NCBI GenBank assembly: GCA_963830165.1
Contig: CAWHKZ010000011.1
Coordinates: forward strand, 868,001 to 932,000
DNA: 64,000 nt
Source: Bog-756 sp963830165
GTDB taxonomy: Bacteria > Actinomycetota > Acidimicrobiia > Acidimicrobiales > RAAP-2
Direction of reading: 5' to 3'
Shown: piece after piece, positions 32,109-39,995 of the stretch
Layout of the letters: each line of letters opens with the position of its first letter
Position numbering within the stretch: position 1 is the first letter of the stretch
Program-made: the position numbers and the translations under genes
The notes under the pieces: model-generated
Database searches by the model: none
Told to the model about the DNA's origin: nothing
What the model saw: the letters and a program-made list of their open reading frames with translations, nothing else

Positions 32109-33596
32109 ATGGCACTGGGGAACGACACGACCGCACCCATCCGGCACGCCGACCGGTTCTTCATCGGCGGCGAGTGGGTGGCGCCGAGCTCGGATGCCAC
32201 CATCGACGTGATCGACTCGGGGACCGAGGAGCACTTCTTCAGCGTGGCCGAGGCCCGGGAGGCGGACATGGACCGGGCCGTGGCGGCCGCCCGCCGGGCG
32301 TTCGACGAGGGGCCCTGGCCCCGGCTGACCCATGCCCAGCGGGCCGAGTTCCTCCGGGCCCTCGGCGCCGGCCTGGCCGACCGCGGCGAGGAGATCGGGC
32401 AGATCTGGCCCCGTGAGTCCGGGGTGCTGCACCGGATCGCCGGCTTCGCGGGTGCAGGCGCCGCCCGCACCTTCGACTTCTACGCGGGCCTGGCCGACAC
32501 GTTCCCGTGGGAGAGCGACGCGACGCCCAGCCAGCCCGGGTTCGGCCTGCTCGTGCGCGAGCCCGTCGGCGTGGTCGGGGCCATCATCCCGTGGAACGGC
32601 CCGACGACCCTGATCAGCTACAAGATCGCCCCGGCCCTCGTCGCCGGGTGCACGGTGGTCCTCAAGTCGTCGCCCGAGGCACCGGGCGAGGGCTACCTGC
32701 TGGCCGAGGTCGCCGACGAGATCGGCCTGCCCCCCGGGGTCCTCAACGTGGTCACCGCCGACCGCGAGGTGTCCGAGCTGCTGGTGCGCGACCCGCGAGT
32801 CGACAAGATCACCTTCACCGGCTCGACGGCGGCCGGCCGGCGGATCGCCTCGCTCTGCGGCGAGCGGATCGCCCGCGTCACCCTCGAGCTCGGGGGCAAG
32901 TCCGCCGCCGTCGTCCTCGACGACGCCGACCTCGACACGACGGCCGCCACGCTGGCCCAGGCCGAGTGCATGATGACGGGCCAGGTGTGCTCCTCGCTGA
33001 CCCGGATCGTCGTGTCCCGCCGACGCCACGACCAGTTGGTGGACGCCCTGGCCGGAGCCTTCTCCCAGGTGAGGGTGGGCAACCAGTTCGACCCCGAGTC
33101 GCAGATGGGGCCCCTGGCCGTCAGCCGCCAGCGCGACCGGGTGCTCGGCTACATCGACAAGGGGGTGGCCGAGGGGGCGACGTTGGCCATCGGCGGGGGG
33201 CGCCCGGCCCATCTCGACCGGGGCTGGTTCGTCGAGCCGACGGTGTTCGGCAACGTCGACAACTCGTCGACCATCGCCCGGGACGAGATCTTCGGCCCCG
33301 TCCTCAGTGTCATCCCCGCGCGGGACGAGCGGGACGCCGTCGCCATCGCCAACGACACCGTCTACGGGCTCAACGCCTCGGTGTTCACCGCCGACGTGGA
33401 CCGGGCCCGCGAGGTGGCCGGCCAGCTGCGGGCCGGCACCGTCGGGCACAACTCGTTCCGCACCGACTTCGGCATCGCCTTCGGCGGCTTCAAGCAGTCG
33501 GGCATCGGGCGCGAGGGCGGGACCGAGGGGCTGCTGCCGTTCCTCGAGACGAAGACGGTCATCCTGGAGGAGCGCCCGTCCTCCCGACCCGCATGA
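32109..33596 (+). CDS. Aldehyde dehydrogenase family protein
   Basis: A 495-residue NAD(P)-dependent ALDH. The cofactor-side motif PVGVVGAIIPWNGP and FTGSTAAGRRI are followed by the catalytic LELGGKSAAVVLDDAD (Glu) and QVCSSLTRIVV (nucleophilic Cys). DEIFGPVLSVI and FGGFKQSGIGREGG end the fold. All key residues are present, so it should oxidise an aldehyde to an acid. AAGAGGAGG lies 6 nt before the ATG. The VOC gene starts 21 nt after its stop. A second ALDH of similar size is encoded at 58614, but the two differ in the Cys context (QVCSS against QGCAM). Confidence 0.95.
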   Translation: MALGNDTTAPIRHADRFFIGGEWVAPSSDATIDVIDSGTEEHFFSVAEAREADMDRAVAAARRAFDEGPWPRLTHAQRAEFLRALGAGLADRGEEIGQIWPRESGVLHRIAGFAGAGAARTFDFYAGLADTFPWESDATPSQPGFGLLVREPVGVVGAIIPWNGPTTLISYKIAPALVAGCTVVLKSSPEAPGEGYLLAEVADEIGLPPGVLNVVTADREVSELLVRDPRVDKITFTGSTAAGRRIASLCGERIARVTLELGGKSAAVVLDDADLDTTAATLAQAECMMTGQVCSSLTRIVVSRRRHDQLVDALAGAFSQVRVGNQFDPESQMGPLAVSRQRDRVLGYIDKGVAEGATLAIGGGRPAHLDRGWFVEPTVFGNVDNSSTIARDEIFGPVLSVIPARDERDAVAIANDTVYGLNASVFTADVDRAREVAGQLRAGTVGHNSFRTDFGIAFGGFKQSGIGREGGTEGLLPFLETKTVILEERPSSRPA

Positions 33597-33617
33597 CCAC
33601 GACCGGGAGGGTCGCCC

Positions 33618-34109
33618 ATGGCACCTGACTCCGGGGACGGCGAGGCCGTCTCCTTCAACCACATCGGGATCTGCGTCAGCGACCTCGACCGGTCCCGCCG
33701 GTTCTACGAGGACGTCCTCGGGTTCCGCTACTGGTGGGAGCTCGACGTGCCCGACGAGGCGGCCGCACCGTTGATGCAGATTCCCCCACCGGTCGGCTCG
33801 ACGGCCGTCTACCTGGTCAGCGGCAGGTTCGTCCTCGAGCTGATCCACCATGCCGGGGCCGGGGTGCACGCCGCCCCCCGGCGGGTGATGAACGACCTGG
33901 GGTTGACCCATCTCTCGGTGGCCACCGACGACATGGGGGCCGTCCTGGCCAGGGTCCGACCCGCCGGCGGCGACATCCTCGAGGACACCGACATGGGGGG
34001 CCGGGCCATCATGATCCGGGACCCCGACGGCCAGCTCATCGAGCTGACCACGTTCGGCTTCCGGGCGATGTGGCCACCCTGGCCCGACGGCGACGCACCT
34101 CCCGCCTAG
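33618..34109 (+). CDS. VOC superfamily protein (glyoxalase/dioxygenase fold)
   Basis: A 163-residue protein with two beta-alpha-beta-beta-beta modules. Likely metal ligands are His in FNHIGICVSDLDRSRRFYEDVLGF, Glu in VLELIHHAG, His in LTHLSVATDD, and Glu in DPDGQLIELTTFG. This is the full set for an active metal site, as in glyoxalase I or methylmalonyl-CoA epimerase. Substrate is unknown. The extended VYLVSGRFVLELIHH loop and PPWPDG tail give no further hint. It is probably co-transcribed with the ALDH. The ATG at 33618 has GGGAGGG 6 nt upstream. Confidence 0.88.
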   Translation: MAPDSGDGEAVSFNHIGICVSDLDRSRRFYEDVLGFRYWWELDVPDEAAAPLMQIPPPVGSTAVYLVSGRFVLELIHHAGAGVHAAPRRVMNDLGLTHLSVATDDMGAVLARVRPAGGDILEDTDMGGRAIMIRDPDGQLIELTTFGFRAMWPPWPDGDAPPA

Positions 34110-34130
34110 GGAGGAGGCGGCGGCCCCGGC

Positions 34131-35321
34131 TCAGGCGGGCACGTCGAGGCCGAGCAGGCCGTACAGGTTCGCGCCCATGATCTTGCGCACGTCGTCCGCG
34201 GGGTAGAGGGCGGACACCTCCGCCGCCCACTCGAACGGTTCGGCCAGCCCCTCGGGATGCGGGTAGTCCGATCCGAAGAGGATGTGGTCCGGGGTCATGA
34301 CGTCGATGAGCGCCTCGAGCGAGTCCTCCCAGAACGGGTTGATGTAGATGTTGCGGAGGAAGACGTCCCTCGGGTGCTCGGCGAAGGCCTGCGGCATCTT
34401 CCCGTAGGTCTTCTCCATCGCCTTGAGGCAGTGCAGCGCCCAGCTCCCGCCGTTCTCCACGCTCAGCAGGCGCACGCCCGGGAAGCGGCTCAGCATCCCG
34501 TGGCAGATGGCCGAGGTCACGGCATCGTTGATGGGCCGGCCCGTGTTGACGGCGTCGCTGAAGGGACGGGGCGCGAAGGGCATCATGGCCCGGTCCTCCC
34601 CCTCCCATTCGTTGGCGTGGCGCTGGTAGCCGGAGTCGGAGGCATGCATGGCGACCAGCACGCCCGTCTCCTCGACCGCGCGCCAGAAGTCGTCGAAGGC
34701 CGGGAGGAACGGGGACCGGGTGCCCCGGGTGCCGGCTACCGCGCCGGGCCGCAACAGCACGACCCTGGCCCCGCGTTCGAGGGCCCACTCGAGCTCCGCG
34801 ATCCCGCGGTCGGGAATGCACGGGTTGACCACCGGCGTGGTGAAGATCCGCTGTCGGTAGGCGAACGGCCATTCGTCGAACAGCCACTGGTTGTAGGCGT
34901 GGATGATCGTGCAGGTCGCCTCGGGGTCGTCGAGCAGGTGGACCTCGACGAGGCTGGCCAGGGTGGGGAACATGAGGGCGGCGTCGATGCCGAGCTCGTC
35001 GAGCAGTCGGAGCCGGGGCTCGGCGGACCGGAACGCGTCGATCGACCGCATCGGTGTGCCGGCCATCTCGCGCAGGGTCCTCCCCTCGGGGTTCTTGCCG
35101 GCGAAGTAGTCGGCGAACGATCCCGGTGGGGCCACGACCTCGAAGGTGGGATTCGGGATCGACTCGTAGATGTGGTTGTTGACGGCGATTTTGGTGCGGC
35201 CGTCGACCTCCACGTATCTGACGAAGCCGTCGTAGTCCGTCGGGAGGTAGCGGGTGAGCGCGTCGGCGGTCTCGTACAGGTGGTTGTCGGCATCGAAGAC
35301 GGGACCGTCATAGGCGGACAT
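34131..35321 (-). CDS. Amidohydrolase family protein (Amidohydrolase_2, TIM-like metal hydrolase/decarboxylase)
   Basis: A 396-residue member of the group that includes ACMSD-type decarboxylases. The N-terminal metal motif is VFDADNHLYE rather than HxH. Further metal or catalytic residues are in MHASDSGYQRH, CHGMLSRFPGVRLLSVENGG, INPFWEDS and LFGSDYPHPEGLAEP. ATG 35321 gives the same length as the paralogue at 56765-57955. However, an in-frame ATG at 35441 sits 6 nt after a TATCGT box, so the natural protein may have a 40-residue low-complexity extension. The reaction is not known; hydrolysis or decarboxylation of a cyclic or aromatic acid is possible. Confidence 0.88.
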   Translation of the reverse strand: MSAYDGPVFDADNHLYETADALTRYLPTDYDGFVRYVEVDGRTKIAVNNHIYESIPNPTFEVVAPPGSFADYFAGKNPEGRTLREMAGTPMRSIDAFRSAEPRLRLLDELGIDAALMFPTLASLVEVHLLDDPEATCTIIHAYNQWLFDEWPFAYRQRIFTTPVVNPCIPDRGIAELEWALERGARVVLLRPGAVAGTRGTRSPFLPAFDDFWRAVEETGVLVAMHASDSGYQRHANEWEGEDRAMMPFAPRPFSDAVNTGRPINDAVTSAICHGMLSRFPGVRLLSVENGGSWALHCLKAMEKTYGKMPQAFAEHPRDVFLRNIYINPFWEDSLEALIDVMTPDHILFGSDYPHPEGLAEPFEWAAEVSALYPADDVRKIMGANLYGLLGLDVPA

Positions 35322-35447
35322 GGACCCTCGGTCCCCCGAGGCACCGGCCGGGCGCCCGGCGGGTGCTTGCCGGTCGCCGCCACCGGTGGGCCCGATGCCG
35401 GAACTGATGCCGGAAGTGCCGTCCTCGCCCTGCGGGGCCATGCCCCG

Positions 35448-35453
35448 ACGATA
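35448..35453 (-). promoter_or_regulatory. -10 box giving a leaderless in-frame start at 35441
   Basis: TATCGT on the minus strand is followed by 6 nt and an ATG that is in frame with the amidohydrolase, 40 codons before the start at 35321. If used, the protein would be 436 residues long. Confidence 0.4.
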
Positions 35454-35516
35454 CCATCGGGCCGCTCCCGGGAGCCGCCGAGGACGGCGTAGGGGCCCGT
35501 CTCGGGAGACCCGGCG

Positions 35517-36686
35517 TCAGCGGCCGGACCGCGGGAGCCCGAGGCCCCGCTCGGCGATGATGGAGCGCTGCATCTCGCTCGTGCCCCCGTAGATGGTGGT
35601 CACCGCGGCGTGGCGGAAGAGGTGCTCGACCCAGCCGTCGACCGGGGCCCCGTCCTCGCCGCGCTGGAGAACGCCCTCGGCACCGAGCATGTCGACCAGC
35701 TCGGCGGCGTCCGAGGTCATCGACTCGGCGTAGAACAGCTTGTGCATCGAGCCCTCGACCCCGGGTAGCCCGCCGGTGGCCGCCACGAACGAGGTGCGGT
35801 AGGCGAGGAGCCGGGCCACCTCGTTGTTCGTGCGCATGGTGGCCAGGCGCTCGCGGACGTGGGGGTCGTCGATGACCCGGGTCCCGTCGGGCCGCCGGGT
35901 CGCCGTCGCCCACGCGACGGCCTGCTCCCAGACCCGGTCGGCCTCGCTGAGGCCGAACCCGCCCCGTTCGAAGGTGAGGGCGACGGTCATGACGTCCCAG
36001 CCCCGGTCGACCTCGCCGATCCGGTGGTGGTCGCTCACCCGCACGCCGGTGTAGAAGGTGGCGTTCGTCCGCTCGCCGCCGACGGTGTGGACCGGGTGGA
36101 TCTCGATGCCCGGCGAGTCCAGTGGCACCAGGAACATGGTCAGCCCCTTGTGCTTCGGTACGTCGTGGTTGGTGCGGGCCAGCAGGAAGACGTAGTCCGC
36201 CACGTGGGCGAGCGTCGTGAACATCTTCTGCCCGTTGATGACCCACTCGTCGCCGTCGCGGGTGGCCGTGGTCGTGATGGAGGCCACGTCCGAGCCGGAG
36301 TCGGGCTCGCTGTAGCCCAGCGACATGCAGATCTCACCGGCCAGGGCGCGTGGCAGGAAGTCGGCCTTCTGCTCCTCGGTGGCCACCCGGCGGATCGTCT
36401 GGCAGACGATGACGGACAGTCCCATGCCGTCGGTCGGCGCGCCGGCCAGGCGGAGCTCGTCGCGCAGGGCGGTCATCTCGAAGGGGTCCCGCTCCTGGCC
36501 GCCGTACTCGGCCGGCCACGTGGCGGCCAGCCAGCCCTGTTGGCCGATGGACCGGTGGAACTCCTTGTCGTGGTTGGTGCCGCTGCGGTGGGCCCGTTCG
36601 ATCGTCTCCTCGTCGAGGTGCTCGTCGAGGAAGGCGCGCACCTCGGCGCGGAAGGCGTCGCTCTTGGGTCCGAGGCGGAAGTCCAT
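35517..36686 (-). CDS. Acyl-CoA dehydrogenase, catalytic subunit of second two-subunit enzyme
   Basis: A 389-residue ACAD. It has WPAEYGGQERDPFEM, LGYSEPDSGSDVASITTTA, NGQKMFTTLAHVADYVFLLART, and the catalytic TTIYGGTSEMQRSIIAERGLGLPR with Glu. The ATG at 36686 shares its base with the TGA of the upstream ACAD gene (TGATG), so it is translationally coupled. Since the partner lacks the Glu motif, a heteromeric enzyme is expected, as for the pair at 15510-17944. The mid-region is typical of actinobacterial side-chain ACADs. The stop lies 195 bp before the amidohydrolase start on the same strand. Confidence 0.92.
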   Translation of the reverse strand: MDFRLGPKSDAFRAEVRAFLDEHLDEETIERAHRSGTNHDKEFHRSIGQQGWLAATWPAEYGGQERDPFEMTALRDELRLAGAPTDGMGLSVIVCQTIRRVATEEQKADFLPRALAGEICMSLGYSEPDSGSDVASITTTATRDGDEWVINGQKMFTTLAHVADYVFLLARTNHDVPKHKGLTMFLVPLDSPGIEIHPVHTVGGERTNATFYTGVRVSDHHRIGEVDRGWDVMTVALTFERGGFGLSEADRVWEQAVAWATATRRPDGTRVIDDPHVRERLATMRTNNEVARLLAYRTSFVAATGGLPGVEGSMHKLFYAESMTSDAAELVDMLGAEGVLQRGEDGAPVDGWVEHLFRHAAVTTIYGGTSEMQRSIIAERGLGLPRSGR

Positions 36687-37714
36687 CAGCGGGCCTCCAC
36701 CGGTCCGAAGAGGGCGTCGGCCAGGTCCGCCGAACCGCGTCGGGGGTCGCCGAGACGGAGCGGCCACGCCTGGGCCCGACGGTAGTAGAGCTGGATGTCG
36801 TACTCCAGGGTGAAGCCGTACCCGCCGTGCACGTGCAGCGCCACATTGCTGGCGCGGCGGGCCGCCCGGGTGGCGAAGAGGAAGGCCATCGACGCCAGGG
36901 CGGCGAACTGCTCCCCGTCGTCGTCCCGGGCCCACGCCGCCTCGCGGGCGAGGAGCCGTGCACCGTCCACCAGGGTGGCGGCATCGGCCAGGTCGCGGGC
37001 GATCGACTGGTAGGACCCGATCGGCGCGCCGAACTGGACGCGGTGCTTGGCGTACTCGACCCCGATGGCCAGCGCCGCCTCGCCCAGGCCGACGAGCGCG
37101 CCGCTCATCAGGGTGCGCCACTCGTCGAGCGCCCGCCCGAAGGCCGCCCGGGCGATCTCCCCGGTGGCGAGCACGGAGCGGCCCGGACCCCGGAGGGAGC
37201 GATCGGCCAGGGACGACGATCCGAGGTTGGCCCGGGCCACGCCGTCGCCGTCGCCCTCGACGAGGACCAGGTCGCCGGCGTCCATGGCCACGAGCGCGGC
37301 GGCGACGGGTCCGTAGGGGACCAGCGTGGCCGTCCCTTGCGCCGCCGGGCGGAGCGCGCAGGTGACGACCGTGGCCGGCTCGGCGATCAGCCCGTCGAGG
37401 CACCGGCGCCCCGGGTCGCCGGACGACGCCAGGACCCGACAGGCCACGGCGCCCTCGATGAACGGCACCGGGGCCAGGAAGCCGCCGATCTGCTCGCACA
37501 CGAGCTCGAGGTCCAGCAGGGAGGCGCCACCTCCGCCCAGCTCCCCGGGCACACCGATGGTGGGCCCGGCCATCTCACAGAGGGCGGCCCACAGGCCGGC
37601 GTCGAAGCCGTCCGGCTCGCTGGCCCGCACGACGTCCGGCGGGCAGCGGTCGGCGAGGAAGGAACGCACGGCCGAGACGACCTCGTGCTGTTCGTCGGAA
37701 AGGTTCAGGTCCAT
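36686..37714 (-). CDS. Acyl-CoA dehydrogenase, non-catalytic partner subunit
   Basis: A 342-residue ACAD-fold protein, shorter than usual. It has an N-terminal helical domain (LSDEQHEVVSAVRSFLADRCPPDVV), GVPGELGGGGASLLDLELVCEQIG, an Ala-rich middle, and VHGGYGFTLEYDIQLYYRRAQAW. It ends in PLRLGDPRRGSADLADAL without GGTxE. This is the small-subunit type of alpha2beta2 acyl-CoA dehydrogenases. The ATG at 37714 is preceded by GGGGCGGAG. A -10-like TACTCT at 37750-37755 (minus strand) would give a leader of about 29 nt. Confidence 0.9.
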   Translation of the reverse strand: MDLNLSDEQHEVVSAVRSFLADRCPPDVVRASEPDGFDAGLWAALCEMAGPTIGVPGELGGGGASLLDLELVCEQIGGFLAPVPFIEGAVACRVLASSGDPGRRCLDGLIAEPATVVTCALRPAAQGTATLVPYGPVAAALVAMDAGDLVLVEGDGDGVARANLGSSSLADRSLRGPGRSVLATGEIARAAFGRALDEWRTLMSGALVGLGEAALAIGVEYAKHRVQFGAPIGSYQSIARDLADAATLVDGARLLAREAAWARDDDGEQFAALASMAFLFATRAARRASNVALHVHGGYGFTLEYDIQLYYRRAQAWPLRLGDPRRGSADLADALFGPVEAR

Positions 37715-37749
37715 GGTGGAACTCCGCCCCGTGTCGGCCGGTCGGGTGG

Positions 37750-37755
37750 AGAGTA
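37750..37755 (-). promoter_or_regulatory. Candidate -10 box of the two-subunit ACAD operon
   Basis: TACTCT on the minus strand places transcription start about 29 nt before the ATG at 37714, leaving room for its ribosome site. No clear -35 is seen. Confidence 0.35.
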
Positions 37756-37881
37756 GTTGACCCCCGCGCGGCACGCCCGTCCCGGTGGCCGGCGGAGGGC
37801 CGCTCGCGCCGCCGTGCGGCGGGGGTGAGTCACGAGGCTCGGGCCGTGACCACGCCCTGGGGGACGGCAGCCCGGCGCCGG

Positions 37882-37887
37882 TATCCT
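37882..37887 (+). promoter_or_regulatory. -10 box of leaderless proS
   Basis: TATCCT ends 8 nt before the ATG at 37896, and no ribosome site lies between. The message is probably leaderless. Confidence 0.5.
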
Positions 37888-37895
37888 GCAGTGCC

Positions 37896-39362
37896 ATGAA
37901 CGCAGGCTCCAGCGCACCTTCCGCAACCGGCGCTCCTTCCACCAAGGGGGGCCTCACTCCCCGGAGCGTCGATTTCCCCCGGTGGTACCAGGAGGTGGTC
38001 GCCAGGGCCGAGCTGGCCGACAACGGCCCCGTCCGGGGTTCCATGGTGATCCGGCCCTGGGGCTACGCCATCTGGGAGCGGCTGCAGGCGGCGCTCGACA
38101 CCCGGATCAAGGACGCCGGGGCCGAGAACGCCTACTTCCCACTCCTCATCCCCGAATCCTATTTCCGGCTCGAGGCCGAACACGTGGAGGGATTCAGTCC
38201 CGAGTTGGCCGTGGTCACCCACGGCGGTGGCGTCGAGCTGGCGGAGCCGGTCGTGGTCCGACCGACGAGCGAGACGGTCATCAACAGCTACTTCGCCAAA
38301 TGGGTGCAGAGCTACCGGGACCTACCGCTCCTGATCAACCAGTGGGCCAACGTGGTCCGCTGGGAGCTGCGGCCCCGTCTCTTCCTCCGCACCAGCGAGT
38401 TCCTGTGGCAGGAGGGTCACACCGCACATGCCACCGAGACCGACGCCAGGGACTATGCCCGGCGGATCCTGACCGACGTCTACGTCGACACCATGGTCGA
38501 CGTGGCCTGCATCCCCGTCCTCACCGGCCAGAAGACGGCGCGGGAGCGGTTCGCAGGCGCCATCCGGACCTGGACCTGCGAGGGGATGATGGGCGATGGG
38601 AAGGCCCTGCAGATGGGGACGAGCCACGAGTTGGGCCAGAATTTCGCCCGGGCCTTCGACATCCGGTTCGCCAGTGCGGCCGGCGGTGCCCAGGAGTACG
38701 TCTGGCAGACCTCGTGGGGTGTCTCGACCCGTCTGATCGGCGCCCTGGTCATGGCGCACGGCGACGACGCCGGTCTCCGCCTGCCACCGGACCTGGCTCC
38801 GGTCGAGGTGGTCGTGCTCCTCGTCCGGGAGGATCCGGCCGCCCGGGTGGCGGCCGAGACCGTGGTGGCGGCACTCGTCGGAGCCGGTCACCGGGTCCGC
38901 CTCGACGACCGGGTGGACACGTCGTTCGGGCGGCGCTCGGTGGACTGGGAGCTGAAGGGCGTGCCGGCCAGGATCGAGATCGGACCACGGGACCTGGCCG
39001 CCGGCAACGCGACCGTGGTGAGCCGCCACGATCGATCCAAGACCACGGTGGCCGTCGAGTCGGCAGCGGCCGAGGCGATGGCGATCCTCGCCCGGACCGG
39101 CAGCGAACTGAGGGACGAGGCGTTGGCCTTTCGCCGGGCCCGGACGTTCGAGGTGTCGACCGCGGCTGAGGCGGTCGAGGCCGCGAGGACGGGGTTCGGT
39201 CGGATCCCCTGGTCGACACTGGGTGAGGCCGGGGAAGTCGAACTGGCCGGCGAGTCCGTCAGCGTGCGTTGCCTCCAGTCGGCCGACGGTGGGGACCACG
39301 GGAGCGGCGTCGCGGGGACGGACGAAGGCCCGCTGACGGCGGTGGTGGGCCGCTCGTACTGA
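37896..39362 (+). CDS. proS: Prolyl-tRNA synthetase, type 3 (archaeal/eukaryotic-like)
   Basis: A 488-residue class II synthetase charging tRNA-Pro. It is the short form without the bacterial editing insertion. Motif 2 lies in NVVRWELRPRLFLRTSEFLWQEGHTAHA and motif 3 in VSTRLIGALVMAHGDDAGLRLPP. MGTSHELGQNF and EYVWQTSWG are characteristic of type 3. An anticodon-binding domain follows (VEVVVLLVRED, RLDDRVDTSFGRRSVDWELKGVPARIEIGPRD). The C-terminal domain ends in VVGRSY, keeping the conserved terminal Tyr; of the zinc-type Cys set only CLQ remains. It appears to be the window's only translation gene and is probably leaderless. Neighbours are unrelated. Confidence 0.96.
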   Translation: MNAGSSAPSATGAPSTKGGLTPRSVDFPRWYQEVVARAELADNGPVRGSMVIRPWGYAIWERLQAALDTRIKDAGAENAYFPLLIPESYFRLEAEHVEGFSPELAVVTHGGGVELAEPVVVRPTSETVINSYFAKWVQSYRDLPLLINQWANVVRWELRPRLFLRTSEFLWQEGHTAHATETDARDYARRILTDVYVDTMVDVACIPVLTGQKTARERFAGAIRTWTCEGMMGDGKALQMGTSHELGQNFARAFDIRFASAAGGAQEYVWQTSWGVSTRLIGALVMAHGDDAGLRLPPDLAPVEVVVLLVREDPAARVAAETVVAALVGAGHRVRLDDRVDTSFGRRSVDWELKGVPARIEIGPRDLAAGNATVVSRHDRSKTTVAVESAAAEAMAILARTGSELRDEALAFRRARTFEVSTAAEAVEAARTGFGRIPWSTLGEAGEVELAGESVSVRCLQSADGGDHGSGVAGTDEGPLTAVVGRSY

Positions 39363-39468
39363 GCCCGGTGGCCATGGGGGTCGCCCCGTCGCGCACCCGT
39401 CCCGAGGGAGCACTCGTCATCGGTGGGGCAGGGCGTCGCGCCCCGTCCCGGCCGATATCATTGGCTAG

Positions 39469-39474
39469 TACAAT
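39469..39474 (+). promoter_or_regulatory. -10 box of leaderless MarR gene
   Basis: TACAAT, close to the TATAAT consensus, ends 9 nt before the ATG at 39484. The surrounding AT-rich stretch (39455-39483) is unusual for the window and may also hold the operator. Confidence 0.5.
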
Positions 39475-39483
39475 AGTTTGCCT

Positions 39484-39972
39484 ATGCGTGATGAAGCTGT
39501 GTCTCCGCGGGCCTCGCGCGACGCCGTCGTCGACGCGGTGCTCAGCGCCAGCCGGGTGCTGGTGGCCGTGGCAGCACGCTCGTTGGGGGACGTCGCCGAG
39601 GAGGTGACCCTCACCCAGTTCCGCACGCTCGTGGTCCTGGCGTCCCGGGGTCCCCAGAGCCTGGCCACCCTGGCCGAAGCGGTGGACGTCACGCCGTCGA
39701 CCGCCACCCGCATGTGCGACCGCCTGGTCCGCAAGGGGCTGGTGGCCCGCCGCCACGAGCGTGGCGATCGCCGGTCGATCCGACTCACCCTCACCCGAGG
39801 TGGCCGGGAGCTGGTCGACGCCGTCACCGAGCGACGCCGGACGGAGATCGCGACGCTGCTCCGGTCGATCCCCCGTGATCAGCAGGCTGCACTGGTCGAC
39901 GCCCTCCAGCGCCTCGCCTCCGCGGCGGGCGAAGTGCCCGAGCAGGACTGGTCGGCCGGATGGGACCTGTAG
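39484..39972 (+). CDS. MarR family transcriptional regulator
   Basis: A 162-residue winged-helix protein. It has EEVTLTQFRTLVVLASRGPQSLATLAEAVDVTPSTATRMCDRLVRKGLVARRHERGDRRSIRLTLTRGGREL, a complete MarR HTH and wing. The recognition helix is the PSTATRMCDRLV stretch. No ribosome site precedes the ATG; a TACAAT box 9 nt upstream points to a leaderless message. A TTG at 39478 is less likely. The CLC channel gene starts 23 nt after the stop, so the two form a likely operon, and the regulator may sense whatever stress the channel relieves. The ligand is unknown. Confidence 0.92.
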   Translation: MRDEAVSPRASRDAVVDAVLSASRVLVAVAARSLGDVAEEVTLTQFRTLVVLASRGPQSLATLAEAVDVTPSTATRMCDRLVRKGLVARRHERGDRRSIRLTLTRGGRELVDAVTERRRTEIATLLRSIPRDQQAALVDALQRLASAAGEVPEQDWSAGWDL

Positions 39973-39995
39973 ATGCGCGCCGGGTGCGTGGCCGC

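Noticed and set aside
31044..33911. A 955-codon open frame on the minus strand across the repeat protein and aldehyde dehydrogenase
   Set aside because: Antisense shadow of two well-supported genes. The internal repeats are just the complement of the 126-bp tandem repeat.
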